This document shows, one piece after another, positions 8,657 through 17,044 of a stretch of DNA of 35,477 bases. The position numbers and the translations under genes are program-made. Location of the stretch: contig NZ_ATYS01000052.1 of the NCBI RefSeq assembly GCF_000427805.1, positions 313 through 35,789 of the forward strand, given 5' to 3'. Numbering within the stretch: position 1 is the first letter of the stretch; every line of letters starts with the position of its first letter. The DNA is from Budvicia aquatica DSM 5075 = ATCC 35567 (GTDB taxonomy: Bacteria > Pseudomonadota > Gammaproteobacteria > Enterobacterales > Enterobacteriaceae). Below the pieces are notes generated by a model, which searched no databases, was not told the origin of the DNA, and saw only the letters and a program-made list of their open reading frames with translations.

Positions 8657-10141
8657 TTATTGAGCCAACGCCTTAAATAGCGAATCCAGTAAGTTATCTT
8701 TGGTGTTAAGCGCCCCCTGCTTCTCATTTAGCCAAGCTTTGTCGGCTTCGAGTTTCTGCTCTATATTTTTCAGACCAACGCTAGTGCTTTGAGGCGCCGG
8801 AGATCCCGGCCCTTGAAGGGTAGAAACCACGTGTGCCGGGCTGAGTGTTTCACGAAACTGCATTTCAGTTAGCGGCAGAGCGCCGTCATGCCAGTCGAGT
8901 TGTGCCGTTACTTGCGCATAGATTTCAACGGCTTTTGCGTAAGGGAATGTCGTCGGCAGATACCCATCCTCTCGGGCAACCGTTACCATATCGCTGGCAA
9001 AGTGATGCCCGACCCGGAATGGCACCGCGTGTACATGCTGGAGGGTTTCGGCCAGTGCCATCGTGCAGGTCCAGTCATTATTCAGCTCTTCAAGCGCCCG
9101 TTCAGGTAAAACCTTCAGCATGGAGAAAGCCCAGTTGGCGAGCTGAAGCATATGTACAGCGTGAACAAAAACCGCGGAGTTATCTTCTGAGACACTCTCT
9201 TTGTTATCGTACATCCCCAATTGCAGATTATGCGCACGGATAACGGCCGTATGGGCGGCACCGATAACGTCACTGGCCTTTGCTCGCGTCTTTTGGATAA
9301 TCCCTGGATTGCGCTTTTGCGGCATCGCCGAAGAGCTGTAGGCAGCAGACGAATCTAACAGCAGCCAGGGACGTATTTGGGAGTACTGTTGAGCAATGTC
9401 TTGCATCAGAGTAGTCATGCGAATAGCAACATTTTGGGCAATACCCGCCGCTTCCACTGGGATATCAAAAAGGCTGACCTGAGTACTATCCAGACCGTTA
9501 ACTATCGGGCCATCAAAACCCAGCAGTTCGGCTAAACGGCTGCGATCAATCGGCCAATGAGAATTAGCTAATACCGCAGAGCCTAAAGCAGAACGATTGA
9601 TGCGCTGCCATGCCTCACGGATGCGGTCAAAGTCCCGTTCAAAAGATTCGAGAAATGCCCAAAAATAGAAGCCAAGGGTAATCGGCATCGCCTGAACGCC
9701 ATTGGTATAGGCGGGCATCCACGTTTCGACGTTGTCTTTGGCAATGTTTAAAATATTTTCACGTAATAGATTGAGGTTTTGCGCAAAATCAAGCACCGAC
9801 AGGCGTAAGCGAGCCTGATTTAAGGTAGCAAAAATATCCTGACGGCTGCGCCCGGTATGAATAAGCGTCGCCATCTGACCGCACTGTTCTATCAGCAGCT
9901 TTTCAAGCGGCATAATGTCGGTAAATGGCTCAACATCAGGCTCGGCCTGTTTAGCTTCTGCATCCAATTGAGCACCAGCTATCGCTCTGGCCTCTTGTCG
10001 GGAAATAATACCCACCTCTAGCAGCATCACTAATGAAGCCCGGTTGATTTGGTTTTGCCAGTAGCCCCAATTTTTGGCTTCCGCTTCATCACTTGTCGAA
10101 TGAGGTAGGTCACGGCCCCAAGGGATAGTAGAAATTACCAT
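8657..10141 (-). CDS. Argininosuccinate-lyase-like C-N lyase of the fumarase/aspartase superfamily
   Basis: 494 residues, about 35 longer than typical ArgH. It has the ASL signature region SSAMPQKRNPG (near 270) with the catalytic-loop serine, and HTGRSRQDIFAT (near 97), matching the HTGRSRNDQ of argininosuccinate lyases with Asn changed to Gln. Family chemistry is beta-elimination of fumarate from an N-substituted aspartate. It is unlikely to be biosynthetic ArgH: no arginine genes are nearby, and it is co-transcribed with a DcuC-type carrier and controlled by a divergent LysR gene. Known catabolic relatives include ethylenediamine-disuccinate lyase. Substrate unknown. Start ATG with AAGGAG seven bases upstream. 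The C-terminal 50 residues carry a Lys/Glu-rich helix. Confidence 0.85.
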   Translation of the reverse strand: MVISTIPWGRDLPHSTSDEAEAKNWGYWQNQINRASLVMLLEVGIISRQEARAIAGAQLDAEAKQAEPDVEPFTDIMPLEKLLIEQCGQMATLIHTGRSRQDIFATLNQARLRLSVLDFAQNLNLLRENILNIAKDNVETWMPAYTNGVQAMPITLGFYFWAFLESFERDFDRIREAWQRINRSALGSAVLANSHWPIDRSRLAELLGFDGPIVNGLDSTQVSLFDIPVEAAGIAQNVAIRMTTLMQDIAQQYSQIRPWLLLDSSAAYSSSAMPQKRNPGIIQKTRAKASDVIGAAHTAVIRAHNLQLGMYDNKESVSEDNSAVFVHAVHMLQLANWAFSMLKVLPERALEELNNDWTCTMALAETLQHVHAVPFRVGHHFASDMVTVAREDGYLPTTFPYAKAVEIYAQVTAQLDWHDGALPLTEMQFRETLSPAHVVSTLQGPGSPAPQSTSVGLKNIEQKLEADKAWLNEKQGALNTKDNLLDSLFKALAQ

Positions 10142-10531
10142 TTATATTGCTCCTTAATACTTCAAATTCAGATGCCACTGCGTGGAAATTATGATTACCT
10201 TACATAGGGTTACCGCTACCGGTTTGTTATGCCGACGGTGAGTTTACTTTGGCGCACTAATCACGCTTGGCATAAATTACAATTGAGCCGGCCCCCTCAG
10301 CCGAGTAACGGCTAAGTTTTTATACGCTTCGGTTGAGCAACAGGCGGGATCGTTTGTAGGTAGCTGGCGAGCCAATTCAAGATATTTTTTTACTATTTAA
10401 TCAAATAGATATTCATCTTCTTATCTTTTCATCAGCGCTAATCACTTAAAGTTGATTGTATACAGGCTTAGTATTTTGACCAGATGGTATTATCTTATGC
10501 ATGATGCCTTTTTAGCATAGGGTGATGACTT
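10142..10531. promoter_or_regulatory. Divergent promoter region between lyase operon and LysR gene
   Basis: 390 non-coding bases. Visible structures are a perfect inverted repeat CTATTT-AATC-AAATAG at 10393-10408; a looser pair AATCA/TGATT at 10440-10457, either of which may be the LysR operator; and a short hairpin AGCCG/CGGCT (10299-10313) followed by AAGTTTTT that could be a weak attenuator. The SD of the LysR gene is AGGGTGATG just before the ATG. No ORF is supported. Confidence 0.45.
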
Positions 10532-11443
10532 ATGAAGCACTTACCTAAACTTAATCAGTTGCTCGCATTTCAAGCTATCGTGCAGCACGGTAGTATTCGT
10601 GCCGCAGCAAAAGCCTTGCAGCAAACGCAACCGGCGTTAACCCGCTCAATGAAAGAGCTGGAACATACTATGGGGGCATCACTGCTGATCAGAGGCAGCT
10701 TCGGGGTAACGCTGACCGATGCCGGGAGAGCCCTAGCCTCGCGATCCAGCCTGATATTAGAAGAGCTGGAGAAAGTCAGCGAAGAGATCCACGTTATTCA
10801 GCAGCTTTCGCAGGGGTCGGTGGCGTTCGGCATCTCCCCAATTCTGGCAATCAGCATTTTGCCGCAGGTTATCGGTGAATTTAGCCACAAGCGGCCTGAA
10901 GCCCAAATCATTATTGAAGATGCGCAGCTACCGGTGCATATACCGCGCCTGCGAGAAGGTAAATTAGATTTTGTGATTGGGGTAAAGTCTGAGGATGTTT
11001 CGCTGAGCGAGTTTATTGTTGAGCCTCTGTTTACCACCAGCTTTGGCGTTATTGCCCGCAAAGACCATCCTTGTGCAAAATCCACATCGTTTAATGAGCT
11101 GGTTAATGCTAAATGGTGGCTTACCGATGCCCATATTGGTTTTTTTAAACAGATAGAAGAACAGGTCCCCTACTTTAAGCACAATAAGCCATCGATTGCC
11201 GTCAGGTCTGATTCGTTAGTCTGCGGATTACCGCTTCTGATGCACAGTGACTATTTGGGTATCTTGTCGACCATTCGCGTCAAGTTAAGCGAATATGAAG
11301 ATAAGCTGTGCATTTTGCCTATACAAGAAAAGCTTCCCTCCGCACACTTTGTACTGATATATCCGCGAAAAATACCGCTAACCCAAACCGCCCAGAAAAT
11401 GATTGATATTATTCGCTGGCATTGTGCGAGATATGAGTGGTAG
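10532..11443 (+). CDS. LysR-family transcriptional regulator
   Basis: 303 residues. The winged HTH spans about 4-63 (LNQLLAFQAIVQHGSIRAAAKALQQTQPALTRSMKELE pattern) and the periplasmic-binding-like effector domain about 90-300. It is divergent from the lyase/DcuC operon and is its likely regulator. The family regulates N-acyl or amino-acid and aromatic catabolism in many cases, which does not fix the effector. Its last ~110 bases occur a second time, damaged, at 15098-15209 on the far side of the next autotransporter. The gene itself is intact and ends ARYEW. Confidence 0.92.
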   Translation: MKHLPKLNQLLAFQAIVQHGSIRAAAKALQQTQPALTRSMKELEHTMGASLLIRGSFGVTLTDAGRALASRSSLILEELEKVSEEIHVIQQLSQGSVAFGISPILAISILPQVIGEFSHKRPEAQIIIEDAQLPVHIPRLREGKLDFVIGVKSEDVSLSEFIVEPLFTTSFGVIARKDHPCAKSTSFNELVNAKWWLTDAHIGFFKQIEEQVPYFKHNKPSIAVRSDSLVCGLPLLMHSDYLGILSTIRVKLSEYEDKLCILPIQEKLPSAHFVLIYPRKIPLTQTAQKMIDIIRWHCARYEW

Positions 11444-11444
11444 G
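11333..11444 (+). repeat. Direct repeat, left copy (intact LysR gene 3' end)
   Basis: These bases, the last 37 codons of the LysR gene plus one base, recur in the same orientation at 15098-15209. From 11341 on I count three substitutions and one 2-base gap. The two copies bracket the autotransporter 11491-14652. Confidence 0.9.
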
Positions 11445-11475
11445 TGCGGGCCATAAATATTCTTTACGCCCGCAC
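11444..11475. terminator. Hairpin between convergent LysR and autotransporter genes
   Basis: GTGCGGGC (11444-11451) pairs perfectly with GCCCGCAC (11468-11475) around a 16-base loop. It starts at the base after the LysR stop codon and ends 15 bases before the end of the convergent autotransporter. No T-tract; it could serve both strands. It is absent from the duplicated copy at 15098-15209. Confidence 0.55.
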
Positions 11476-11490
11476 GCCTTAATCCAATTG

Positions 11491-14400
11491 TCAGAATTGA
11501 TATTTAACACCCAGAGTTAATGCAGTATCACTATAACCATCATCACCCAGTTGCTGAGATACATTACTCCAGACATTCAGCTTTCTACTTAACTGCCCTT
11601 CCAGACCCAGTTTTAACTCACCCAAATTACGGCTGCCCGTTTGCTTAATTTCAACATCATCCAGCATAGCACCCGCCTGCTGACTGTTATGCAACCAGTT
11701 CGCCTCGGTATATACCGTAAATAATTTATCTGAATTTTTATCAAAATCACTGACGCCATCGCGGGATACTTTCACGCCCAGACGGGTCTGAATATTATCA
11801 CTACCACTGGATTTTACTCTGGTACCATTATATTCAGTATGATCGTCAGCCTTTAGCCCATTCCAGATGACCTGCGCCTGCGGTGTCACAAATACACCAC
11901 TATTTTCACCTTGATACACTAGTAAACGGTAACCCATTTCAAGTGAAGCACTATATCCATTGATATTATAATCTTCAGAATGCAATCGTTCGCCCTGAAC
12001 CTTCGCATCTAACCAGCTGTAGTTGACCAAGCTATCTACATACATCCCATCCATAGTATTGGCATTCTGATACCAGGTTGCGTAGAGCCCGGCGTTATAA
12101 CCGTCGACATCCCCCTTAGAAGAGTATCGACTCTTATTCGATGAAGTATGGCTACTGGCTTGCCCGTAACCCAGCATAATCCCTAGGCCTAAACGGTCCA
12201 CTTCGCTGAATTGTGTATTAACCAGTTCCCCGCCACCTTGGATCACATAGCGATTAGTTGACGTGTGTAACTGTTTTGATGAGTCACGGAACTTGGTACG
12301 AGAACCCACCTGCCTTAACCACATACTGGAGTTTTCAGCCCGTCCTTCCCGATCTTCCAGACGCAGATTAAATAAGCTACTTGCTGCGGCCATATTGGCG
12401 ATATAGCTACCTGCCTCTGGCCGATAAATAGGATTTTGTTTATTTTCTGGCTGAGTTGGCGCTACAACCGGAGGCTTAATCTCAGCTGGTGGATAGGTTA
12501 CTGGTGGTTCAGGCAATAGCTCAGAACGAAGATACCAATTACCATTTTCGTCACTCACTTTATTTTTATGTAAGAAGTATTCATAAACACCTGCAACCGC
12601 ACGGTTTTTCAGCGTAAAAAGACCATCAGACCGCCCGCCAACCTGAATAACCTCAATACCATCAGTAGTCAGAACACCACCACCACCGATATTATTAATA
12701 ATGAGTCCCGTTTCGCCACTGGTGTTGCCTGTCACAATGAGTTTATCAGTATCAGAATTATCATCGGCTAATACCGTGTTCATAATAAGCGTTCCGCCAC
12801 CGATATAATCACCGCTCACCGTTAGGGTTTTAAATACGCCACGGGCCGGAGCCTCAAAGCTTAACGTTCCGCGATTACTCAGCGTGGTTAGCGCAGAGTC
12901 GTCAGTCATTACCCATTGGCTATTTGAATCAATCGAGAGCTGATTGACACCAGCCGTAGCGCCGCTAAATATTGAAGCCTGATTTAGTGAGATATCGACA
13001 GTTGCCGCTGAACTGTCGGAAAGCGAAATGATATCTCCATTAATGAGAGATGAATTAGCCGCTATGGTGACTGGACCGGACTGAATCGTCCCATTATCCA
13101 TGATACCAATCGCTCCCCCTTGGTTCTCCTGAGCTTTACCCGTTATAAATGAATTGTTCAACGTTAAGTCCAGCGCACCGCCCCAATTTTTTATCGCATA
13201 GCCATCCTGAGTTTCGATAACGCTATCGGTAATATCCATGCTGTTGGTCATGACATTGGAAGACGCGCTAAAAACCACCCCAGAGCTATCAGTGCCTGCC
13301 ACATTTAATCGGCTCTGATTGAGTCTGGCCGAGGCGCCGTCCTGCACATGCATACCCATTGACTGATAGCCATTGATTTCAGCATTAACTCGATCGGCAT
13401 AGAGAATTGCGCCAGCGTTTTTGGCATAGAGTCCGGCAGCCTTATCACCATTAATCATAAGGCGAACATTATTTAGCTGAATATCTGAACCTTCAGAGTC
13501 GGCAAAGACGCCATAGCCCGTATTCTCGATCTTAATATCGATATCAGAAGCTTTAATGGTCGTTGGCGTTACTGCATTATCATGTTTGGCATAGAGACCA
13601 TGAGCATTAATACCGTGAGTGGTAATGCTACCGAGTTGAACTCCGTCTTTAAGGCCACCTTCGAGCTCTATCTGAGCTCCTTTATACATCGCGACACCAA
13701 TGCCTCCATCACCGAAGGTCTCTATAGCCGTTTTATCAATTTGTGAAATATCTTTACTATTATTGGCATAAATACCAAAAGCGCCGCTACCATGAGTAAT
13801 AAATTGCGAATTATCAACAATCGCCTGAGAATGGTTAATCATGTACAGACTGTGAACATTATCGCCTTTAGTTTCAATTAACACATTATCAGCTCTCGTT
13901 GATGAGCTGATTCCCTTCTCATTATTAAACCAATTTAAGTGAATACCCGCCCCAGTGTTTCCATTAGTCATGCCGTTGATAAAAATTTTGCTATTCGACA
14001 AGGTTGCTGAGGCTCCGTTCGATATAGCTATTCCCCCGACACCCGCGAATGTCAATTCGGAATTATCAACGAAAAGGTCAGAATTTAAGTCGTATACACC
14101 AATATTACTTGCTGCCACGCTTTCATTAGAGTTTAGTGTAACGTGACTAAGCCGCAGCGTTGCCCCGGCTCCGACATAGAAAGGACGAGCAATTGTATTG
14201 ATGTTCGAATTGGAGATATCAAGCAATGAATCTTGCCCGACGGCATACATGGCATTCGTCCCTGCCAAAATAGTAGCGTCAGAACGATTGGTATAAGATA
14301 TGTCAGAGTTCGTTAAAATAACCTGCGCCCCTCCGGCCACTCTTATCAAAGAGTAACGATTAGGGTTTTCGCGGTAATCTCTGGAGAGGGTGATATTATC

Positions 14401-14652
14401 ACCAATAATCCGACTTGGAGTCAGCCCGTCTTTCGCTTTATTTAATGATACCAGCCCCTGCTGAGAAAGGCCTTTAGGTATATAAGTTTCACCTGAAACT
14501 AACGTAACCTGGCTGCCATCTTGAGCAAATATGCCATAAGTTCCCATATTACCAGCAGCATCTAAATCAGACGAAAGAGTGGTTAAAATAACAACAAATA
14601 GAGTTGAGAATTTAAATCTCTTGATTCGTCCTTGAATTATAATTTCAAGCAT
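11491..14652 (-). CDS. AIDA-like autotransporter with C-terminal beta-barrel
   Basis: 1053 residues. The N-terminal signal is somewhat atypical (basic RIKRFKF, then hydrophobic FSTLFVVILTTL, cleavage near DLDAA, about residue 33). The passenger, about 34-700, is a beta-helix with repeated strand-turn units such as LNNVRLMINGDKAAGLYAKN. A Pro-rich linker lies at about 711-737 (PPVTYPPAEIKPPVVAPTQP). The barrel begins IYRPEAGSYIANMAAAS, the classic AIDA/pertactin-type entry, and ends in GVKYQF. SD AAGGA lies eight bases before the ATG. Its barrel is clearly paralogous to the fragment at 35047-35477 and less similar to the 293-3334 protein. Flanked by a direct repeat of the LysR 3' end, suggesting that it arrived or was duplicated as a unit. 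Ligand unknown. Confidence 0.9.
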   Translation of the reverse strand: MLEIIIQGRIKRFKFSTLFVVILTTLSSDLDAAGNMGTYGIFAQDGSQVTLVSGETYIPKGLSQQGLVSLNKAKDGLTPSRIIGDNITLSRDYRENPNRYSLIRVAGGAQVILTNSDISYTNRSDATILAGTNAMYAVGQDSLLDISNSNINTIARPFYVGAGATLRLSHVTLNSNESVAASNIGVYDLNSDLFVDNSELTFAGVGGIAISNGASATLSNSKIFINGMTNGNTGAGIHLNWFNNEKGISSSTRADNVLIETKGDNVHSLYMINHSQAIVDNSQFITHGSGAFGIYANNSKDISQIDKTAIETFGDGGIGVAMYKGAQIELEGGLKDGVQLGSITTHGINAHGLYAKHDNAVTPTTIKASDIDIKIENTGYGVFADSEGSDIQLNNVRLMINGDKAAGLYAKNAGAILYADRVNAEINGYQSMGMHVQDGASARLNQSRLNVAGTDSSGVVFSASSNVMTNSMDITDSVIETQDGYAIKNWGGALDLTLNNSFITGKAQENQGGAIGIMDNGTIQSGPVTIAANSSLINGDIISLSDSSAATVDISLNQASIFSGATAGVNQLSIDSNSQWVMTDDSALTTLSNRGTLSFEAPARGVFKTLTVSGDYIGGGTLIMNTVLADDNSDTDKLIVTGNTSGETGLIINNIGGGGVLTTDGIEVIQVGGRSDGLFTLKNRAVAGVYEYFLHKNKVSDENGNWYLRSELLPEPPVTYPPAEIKPPVVAPTQPENKQNPIYRPEAGSYIANMAAASSLFNLRLEDREGRAENSSMWLRQVGSRTKFRDSSKQLHTSTNRYVIQGGGELVNTQFSEVDRLGLGIMLGYGQASSHTSSNKSRYSSKGDVDGYNAGLYATWYQNANTMDGMYVDSLVNYSWLDAKVQGERLHSEDYNINGYSASLEMGYRLLVYQGENSGVFVTPQAQVIWNGLKADDHTEYNGTRVKSSGSDNIQTRLGVKVSRDGVSDFDKNSDKLFTVYTEANWLHNSQQAGAMLDDVEIKQTGSRNLGELKLGLEGQLSRKLNVWSNVSQQLGDDGYSDTALTLGVKYQF

Positions 14653-15097
14653 GAATATATTCCTTTTTATTCATATCATTAAATAATCTTGATGTTAAAT
14701 ACTTCCGATAAACCAGTAAGTTATAGTTACCAGCTAGAGATAAAAGATAGAGAACGCCACCGCTTAAACTACCGCCACCTCAAACACCTCACTAACTCTT
14801 AAAAGGCCAATAAAAACAGAATATAACACCAAACAAAAAACCATTAACAGCAATGTTAGATCGAATTAACCATGAAATGCAACATCATAGATAACGATAA
14901 TTGAAATAATAAAATTAATTATTATCTATAATGTCCAAAAAGAGGAAATAACAATTTTTTCATTTAAATAAGTTTCTAAAAACAAAATAATAGACCTGAA
15001 ATAAGTTGCTTTTACTTATAAAATAAAATTAATATTTTAATCGCTTTAATGCGAAGATAAGAAGAGTGAAGGTCAAAGCAAGTCGCGCATTCTTCTC
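14653..15097. promoter_or_regulatory. AT-rich upstream region of the second autotransporter
   Basis: About 445 non-coding bases, markedly richer in A and T than the neighbouring genes, especially 14860-15060. It must contain the minus-strand promoter of the autotransporter. Such AT-rich upstream DNA is typical of H-NS-silenced surface genes (inference). I see no ORF or strong palindrome. Confidence 0.4.
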
Positions 15098-15209
15098 CTT
15101 CCTCCTCCGCGCACTTTGTACTGATATATCCGCGAAAAATACTGCTAACCCAAACCGCCCAAAATGATTGATATTATTCGCTGGCATTGTGCGAGGTATG
15201 AGTGGTAGG
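15098..15209 (+). pseudogene. Remnant of a LysR gene 3' end (duplicate of 11333-11444)
   Basis: Carries the codons for the last ~35 residues of the LysR protein at 10532-11443 in the same orientation, including the stop codon. Compared with the intact copy it has three substitutions, a 2-base deletion (CCCAGAAAATG to CCCAAAATG, near 15160) that breaks the frame, and a 2-base insertion near its left end. There is no upstream part of the gene. It is a non-functional scar marking the far end of the segment holding the autotransporter. Confidence 0.88.
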
Positions 15210-15303
15210 AACGGGTTAGCTACAGATTAACTCACTTTAAAATAGTTTATATATGAAAACATCAAAACATATCCATTAACACCCGGTGTTTACTAACAGC
15301 ACC

Positions 15304-15326
15304 ATAACCATTATAAGAATGGTTAT
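15304..15326. promoter_or_regulatory. Inverted repeat upstream of a small gene
   Basis: ATAACCAT (15304-15311) and ATGGTTAT (15319-15326) are perfect arms around a 7-base spacer, 27 bases before the ATG at 15354. It could be an operator or a leader hairpin controlling translation. Confidence 0.35.
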
Positions 15327-15353
15327 CAAAATCCATGCGAAGTGGCTACTAAG

Positions 15354-15668
15354 ATGAAAATATACGGTATTGATGTAGATCTGAAAGGTGGAAAAGTATT
15401 TGGCCCGACTATTCTGGTTACTGATATTGAAAATCCCGATGAAGACATTGATGAAGACCTGCTACAAATAGAGTATAAAAATGGGTACATTGTTGATGTC
15501 GGTTACTATGGTTCCTTTGGCAACGGGAAAGTAAAAAAGCCACGCGTCTATGTCATTAAAGACGCCGACTGGGAGAATCCCGTTTATACAAGAGAAACGG
15601 AGTTAAACAAACAGCAACTTATTGAAGCAATTAAACAGGCCATCGAGATCGCTATCACTGCCGCCTGA
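15354..15668 (+). CDS. Small acidic protein of unknown function
   Basis: 104 residues from the ATG at 15354; an in-frame GTG at 15342 would add four residues. Neither start has a strong SD; AAGTGG lies eight bases before the ATG. The protein begins MKIYGIDVDLKGGKVFGP, has an acidic middle (NPDEDIDEDL), a GYYGSFGNG turn, and a C-terminal amphipathic helix (KQQLIEAIKQAIEIAITAA). No signal peptide or membrane segment. Size and acidity would suit an immunity protein or antitoxin, but no partner toxin is next to it and I do not recognise the family. It lies alone between the LysR remnant and hdeA. Confidence 0.62.
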   Translation: MKIYGIDVDLKGGKVFGPTILVTDIENPDEDIDEDLLQIEYKNGYIVDVGYYGSFGNGKVKKPRVYVIKDADWENPVYTRETELNKQQLIEAIKQAIEIAITAA

Positions 15669-15870
15669 TTGAAAGTTATCTTTTGGTATTCAATCCCCAC
15701 TACGATTTTTTCTTAATAAGATAAAGTTCAGTAACACAAACAGCCACATCGCAATTAATATGTTCACCGCTGAGCTAAAACAGTAATAACGATTATTACT
15801 CAATGTCTTACCCTGAAATATAGAATATCGTTTTTAACTATATAACCATCATTGAACCACAAATAATTAA

Positions 15871-15900
15871 TAATATCCGCCTACCAATACGCGGATATTA
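15871..15900. promoter_or_regulatory. Hairpin in the hdeA leader
   Basis: TAATATCCGC (15871-15880) and GCGGATATTA (15891-15900) are perfect 10-bp arms with a 10-base loop, ending 26 bases before the hdeA start codon. It may be an operator, a terminator of upstream transcription, or an mRNA-stabilising 5' structure. The stretch 15669-15870 shows nothing else. Confidence 0.5.
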
Positions 15901-15926
15901 CTATATTTATAAAAAAGGCATTCTAT

Positions 15927-16250
15927 ATGAATAAATTAATTATTCTGGCTACCGTATGCTTAATTCAATTTATCGCTCAATCAGCTGAGCAATATAAAGA
16001 AGGGGTTAAACCCATTGTCCAATGGACATGTGAAGATTTTCTTTTGGTGGACGAAAGCTTTCAACCTACCGCCGTGGGTTATGCAGAAGCTTATAATAAA
16101 AAAGGTACATTAGAAGACTCAATTCTTGATATCGATGAAATAGTGAAAATTACGCCGATCATTATTCAGGAATGCGCTAAAGATAAACAAGAGAGCTTTA
16201 TTCAAAAAGTTAAATCCCACGTTGAAAATTTAAGAAATAATTTTGAATGA
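15927..16250 (+). CDS. hdeA: Periplasmic acid-stress chaperone HdeA
   Basis: 107 residues. Residues 1-20 are a signal peptide (cleavage near QSA-EQ). The mature part follows HdeA closely: VQWTCEDFLLVDESFQPTAVGYAEA and TPIIIQECAKDKQ, with the two cysteines (Cys35, Cys83) that form the single disulfide of the family. HdeA is a dimer at neutral pH; below about pH 3 it unfolds into a chaperone that prevents aggregation of periplasmic proteins. In E. coli it sits with hdeB and hdeD in the acid-fitness island; here no hdeB, hdeD or gad gene is visible, so it is a stand-alone copy. It points to survival in acidic niches such as a gut. SD AAGGC is modest. Confidence 0.93.
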   Translation: MNKLIILATVCLIQFIAQSAEQYKEGVKPIVQWTCEDFLLVDESFQPTAVGYAEAYNKKGTLEDSILDIDEIVKITPIIIQECAKDKQESFIQKVKSHVENLRNNFE

Positions 16251-16294
16251 CCGCGGCATTCAATTTTTATTAAAAAAATAACAGAGAGGATCCA

Positions 16295-16450
16295 GTGACT
16301 GAAACAATTATCGCTACGCTCACCGAGCAGCTAGGAACGGCCCCGCTGAACTCTCTGCCGACAGAATCAAATATTCGTAAATTACATATTGAAGAGCTGA
16401 TAAGGGCCAGAAGAGCAATGACTGCCCGGTGGACTACAGTGAGAATATGA
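16295..16450 (+). CDS. Very small ORF, unknown function
   Basis: 51 codons from a GTG (16295), preceded by AGAGAGGA four bases upstream, a good ribosome binding site. The product begins VTETIIATLTEQLG and has a basic C-terminal half (ELIRARRAMTARWTTVRI) without signal or membrane segment. A 14-codon ORF (16447-16491, MNLVNKLGELTISL) overlaps its stop by ATGA, so the pair could be two tiny genes or one gene with a frameshift. It is followed by a strong hairpin at 16527-16552. It may be co-transcribed with hdeA, 44 bases away. Not recognised. Confidence 0.4.
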   Translation: MTETIIATLTEQLGTAPLNSLPTESNIRKLHIEELIRARRAMTARWTTVRI

Positions 16451-16526
16451 ACTTAGTTAATAAGCTCGGTGAACTGACCATCTCGCTTTAATCAATTGAG
16501 CTTGGTTCTGTACCATTAAAGTTACA

Positions 16527-16552
16527 CTAAAGGCGCTTTCGAGCGCCTTTAG
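16527..16552. terminator. Perfect hairpin with TTCG loop
   Basis: CTAAAGGCGCT (16527-16537) and AGCGCCTTTAG (16542-16552) pair perfectly across a stable TTCG tetraloop. It stands between the plus-strand hdeA/small-ORF unit and the minus-strand gene ending at 16606, so it probably ends transcription from both sides. Confidence 0.7.
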
Positions 16553-16605
16553 TATTGATGATGAATATGGTGGGGTAAACACTGGCCTAATAGATTCCGA
16601 CACGC

Positions 16606-16992
16606 TTAGCCTGCGACGGATCGTCGGTCTATGACTTCTTTCATATAAAGATCAATAACAATGTTATGTTCCCGACTCACCCGGCCAATAAACGCCTGAA
16701 GAGAATCGGACGTGGAATAAAGCGTATCCGCGACAAGGCTATCAAAGTCGCTTTGAGTAAAACAATCATTGCCCTTAAGCGCCGAATGCTGCAGCAATGT
16801 GTGCGCTATGACTTCAAGAGCAGCACGCCTGTAGCCATCGGCAAGCAGAACATCCAAATCGGCCTGACAAATATCAAACGTGAAGCTAAAGCTGACAATC
16901 CCTGAGTCGACGGGCAAGGAGTAGGTCAACCGATCGCCTGACCGATCGACATGGGGTTCATATCCATCCCCCATCAGTCGTACTGATTGCAT
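16606..16992 (-). CDS. Hypothetical protein, unknown family
   Basis: 128 residues with a strong ribosome binding site (AGGGGAT five bases before the ATG), so likely real. No signal peptide or membrane segment; the first half is beta-rich (RLTYSLPVDSGIVSFSFTFDICQADLDVL), the second helical. I do not recognise a domain. Size and fold pattern would fit an immunity-type or stress protein, but there is no toxin gene nearby. It may share transcription with yaiL, which lies 53 bases upstream on the same strand. Confidence 0.65.
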   Translation of the reverse strand: MQSVRLMGDGYEPHVDRSGDRLTYSLPVDSGIVSFSFTFDICQADLDVLLADGYRRAALEVIAHTLLQHSALKGNDCFTQSDFDSLVADTLYSTSDSLQAFIGRVSREHNIVIDLYMKEVIDRRSVAG

Positions 16993-17044
16993 ACCGATCC
17001 CCTAATTCAAGTCAGGCCGGGCATAAGCATCTGCAAAACGCGAA

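Noticed and set aside
8657-10141. Biosynthetic argH
   Set aside because: No arginine genes, different HTGRSR motif residue, extra length, and operon with a DcuC-type carrier.
10299-10321. Attenuator ahead of the second LysR gene
   Set aside because: Stem is only five pairs and no leader peptide or alternative fold is evident; mentioned only within the intergenic region.
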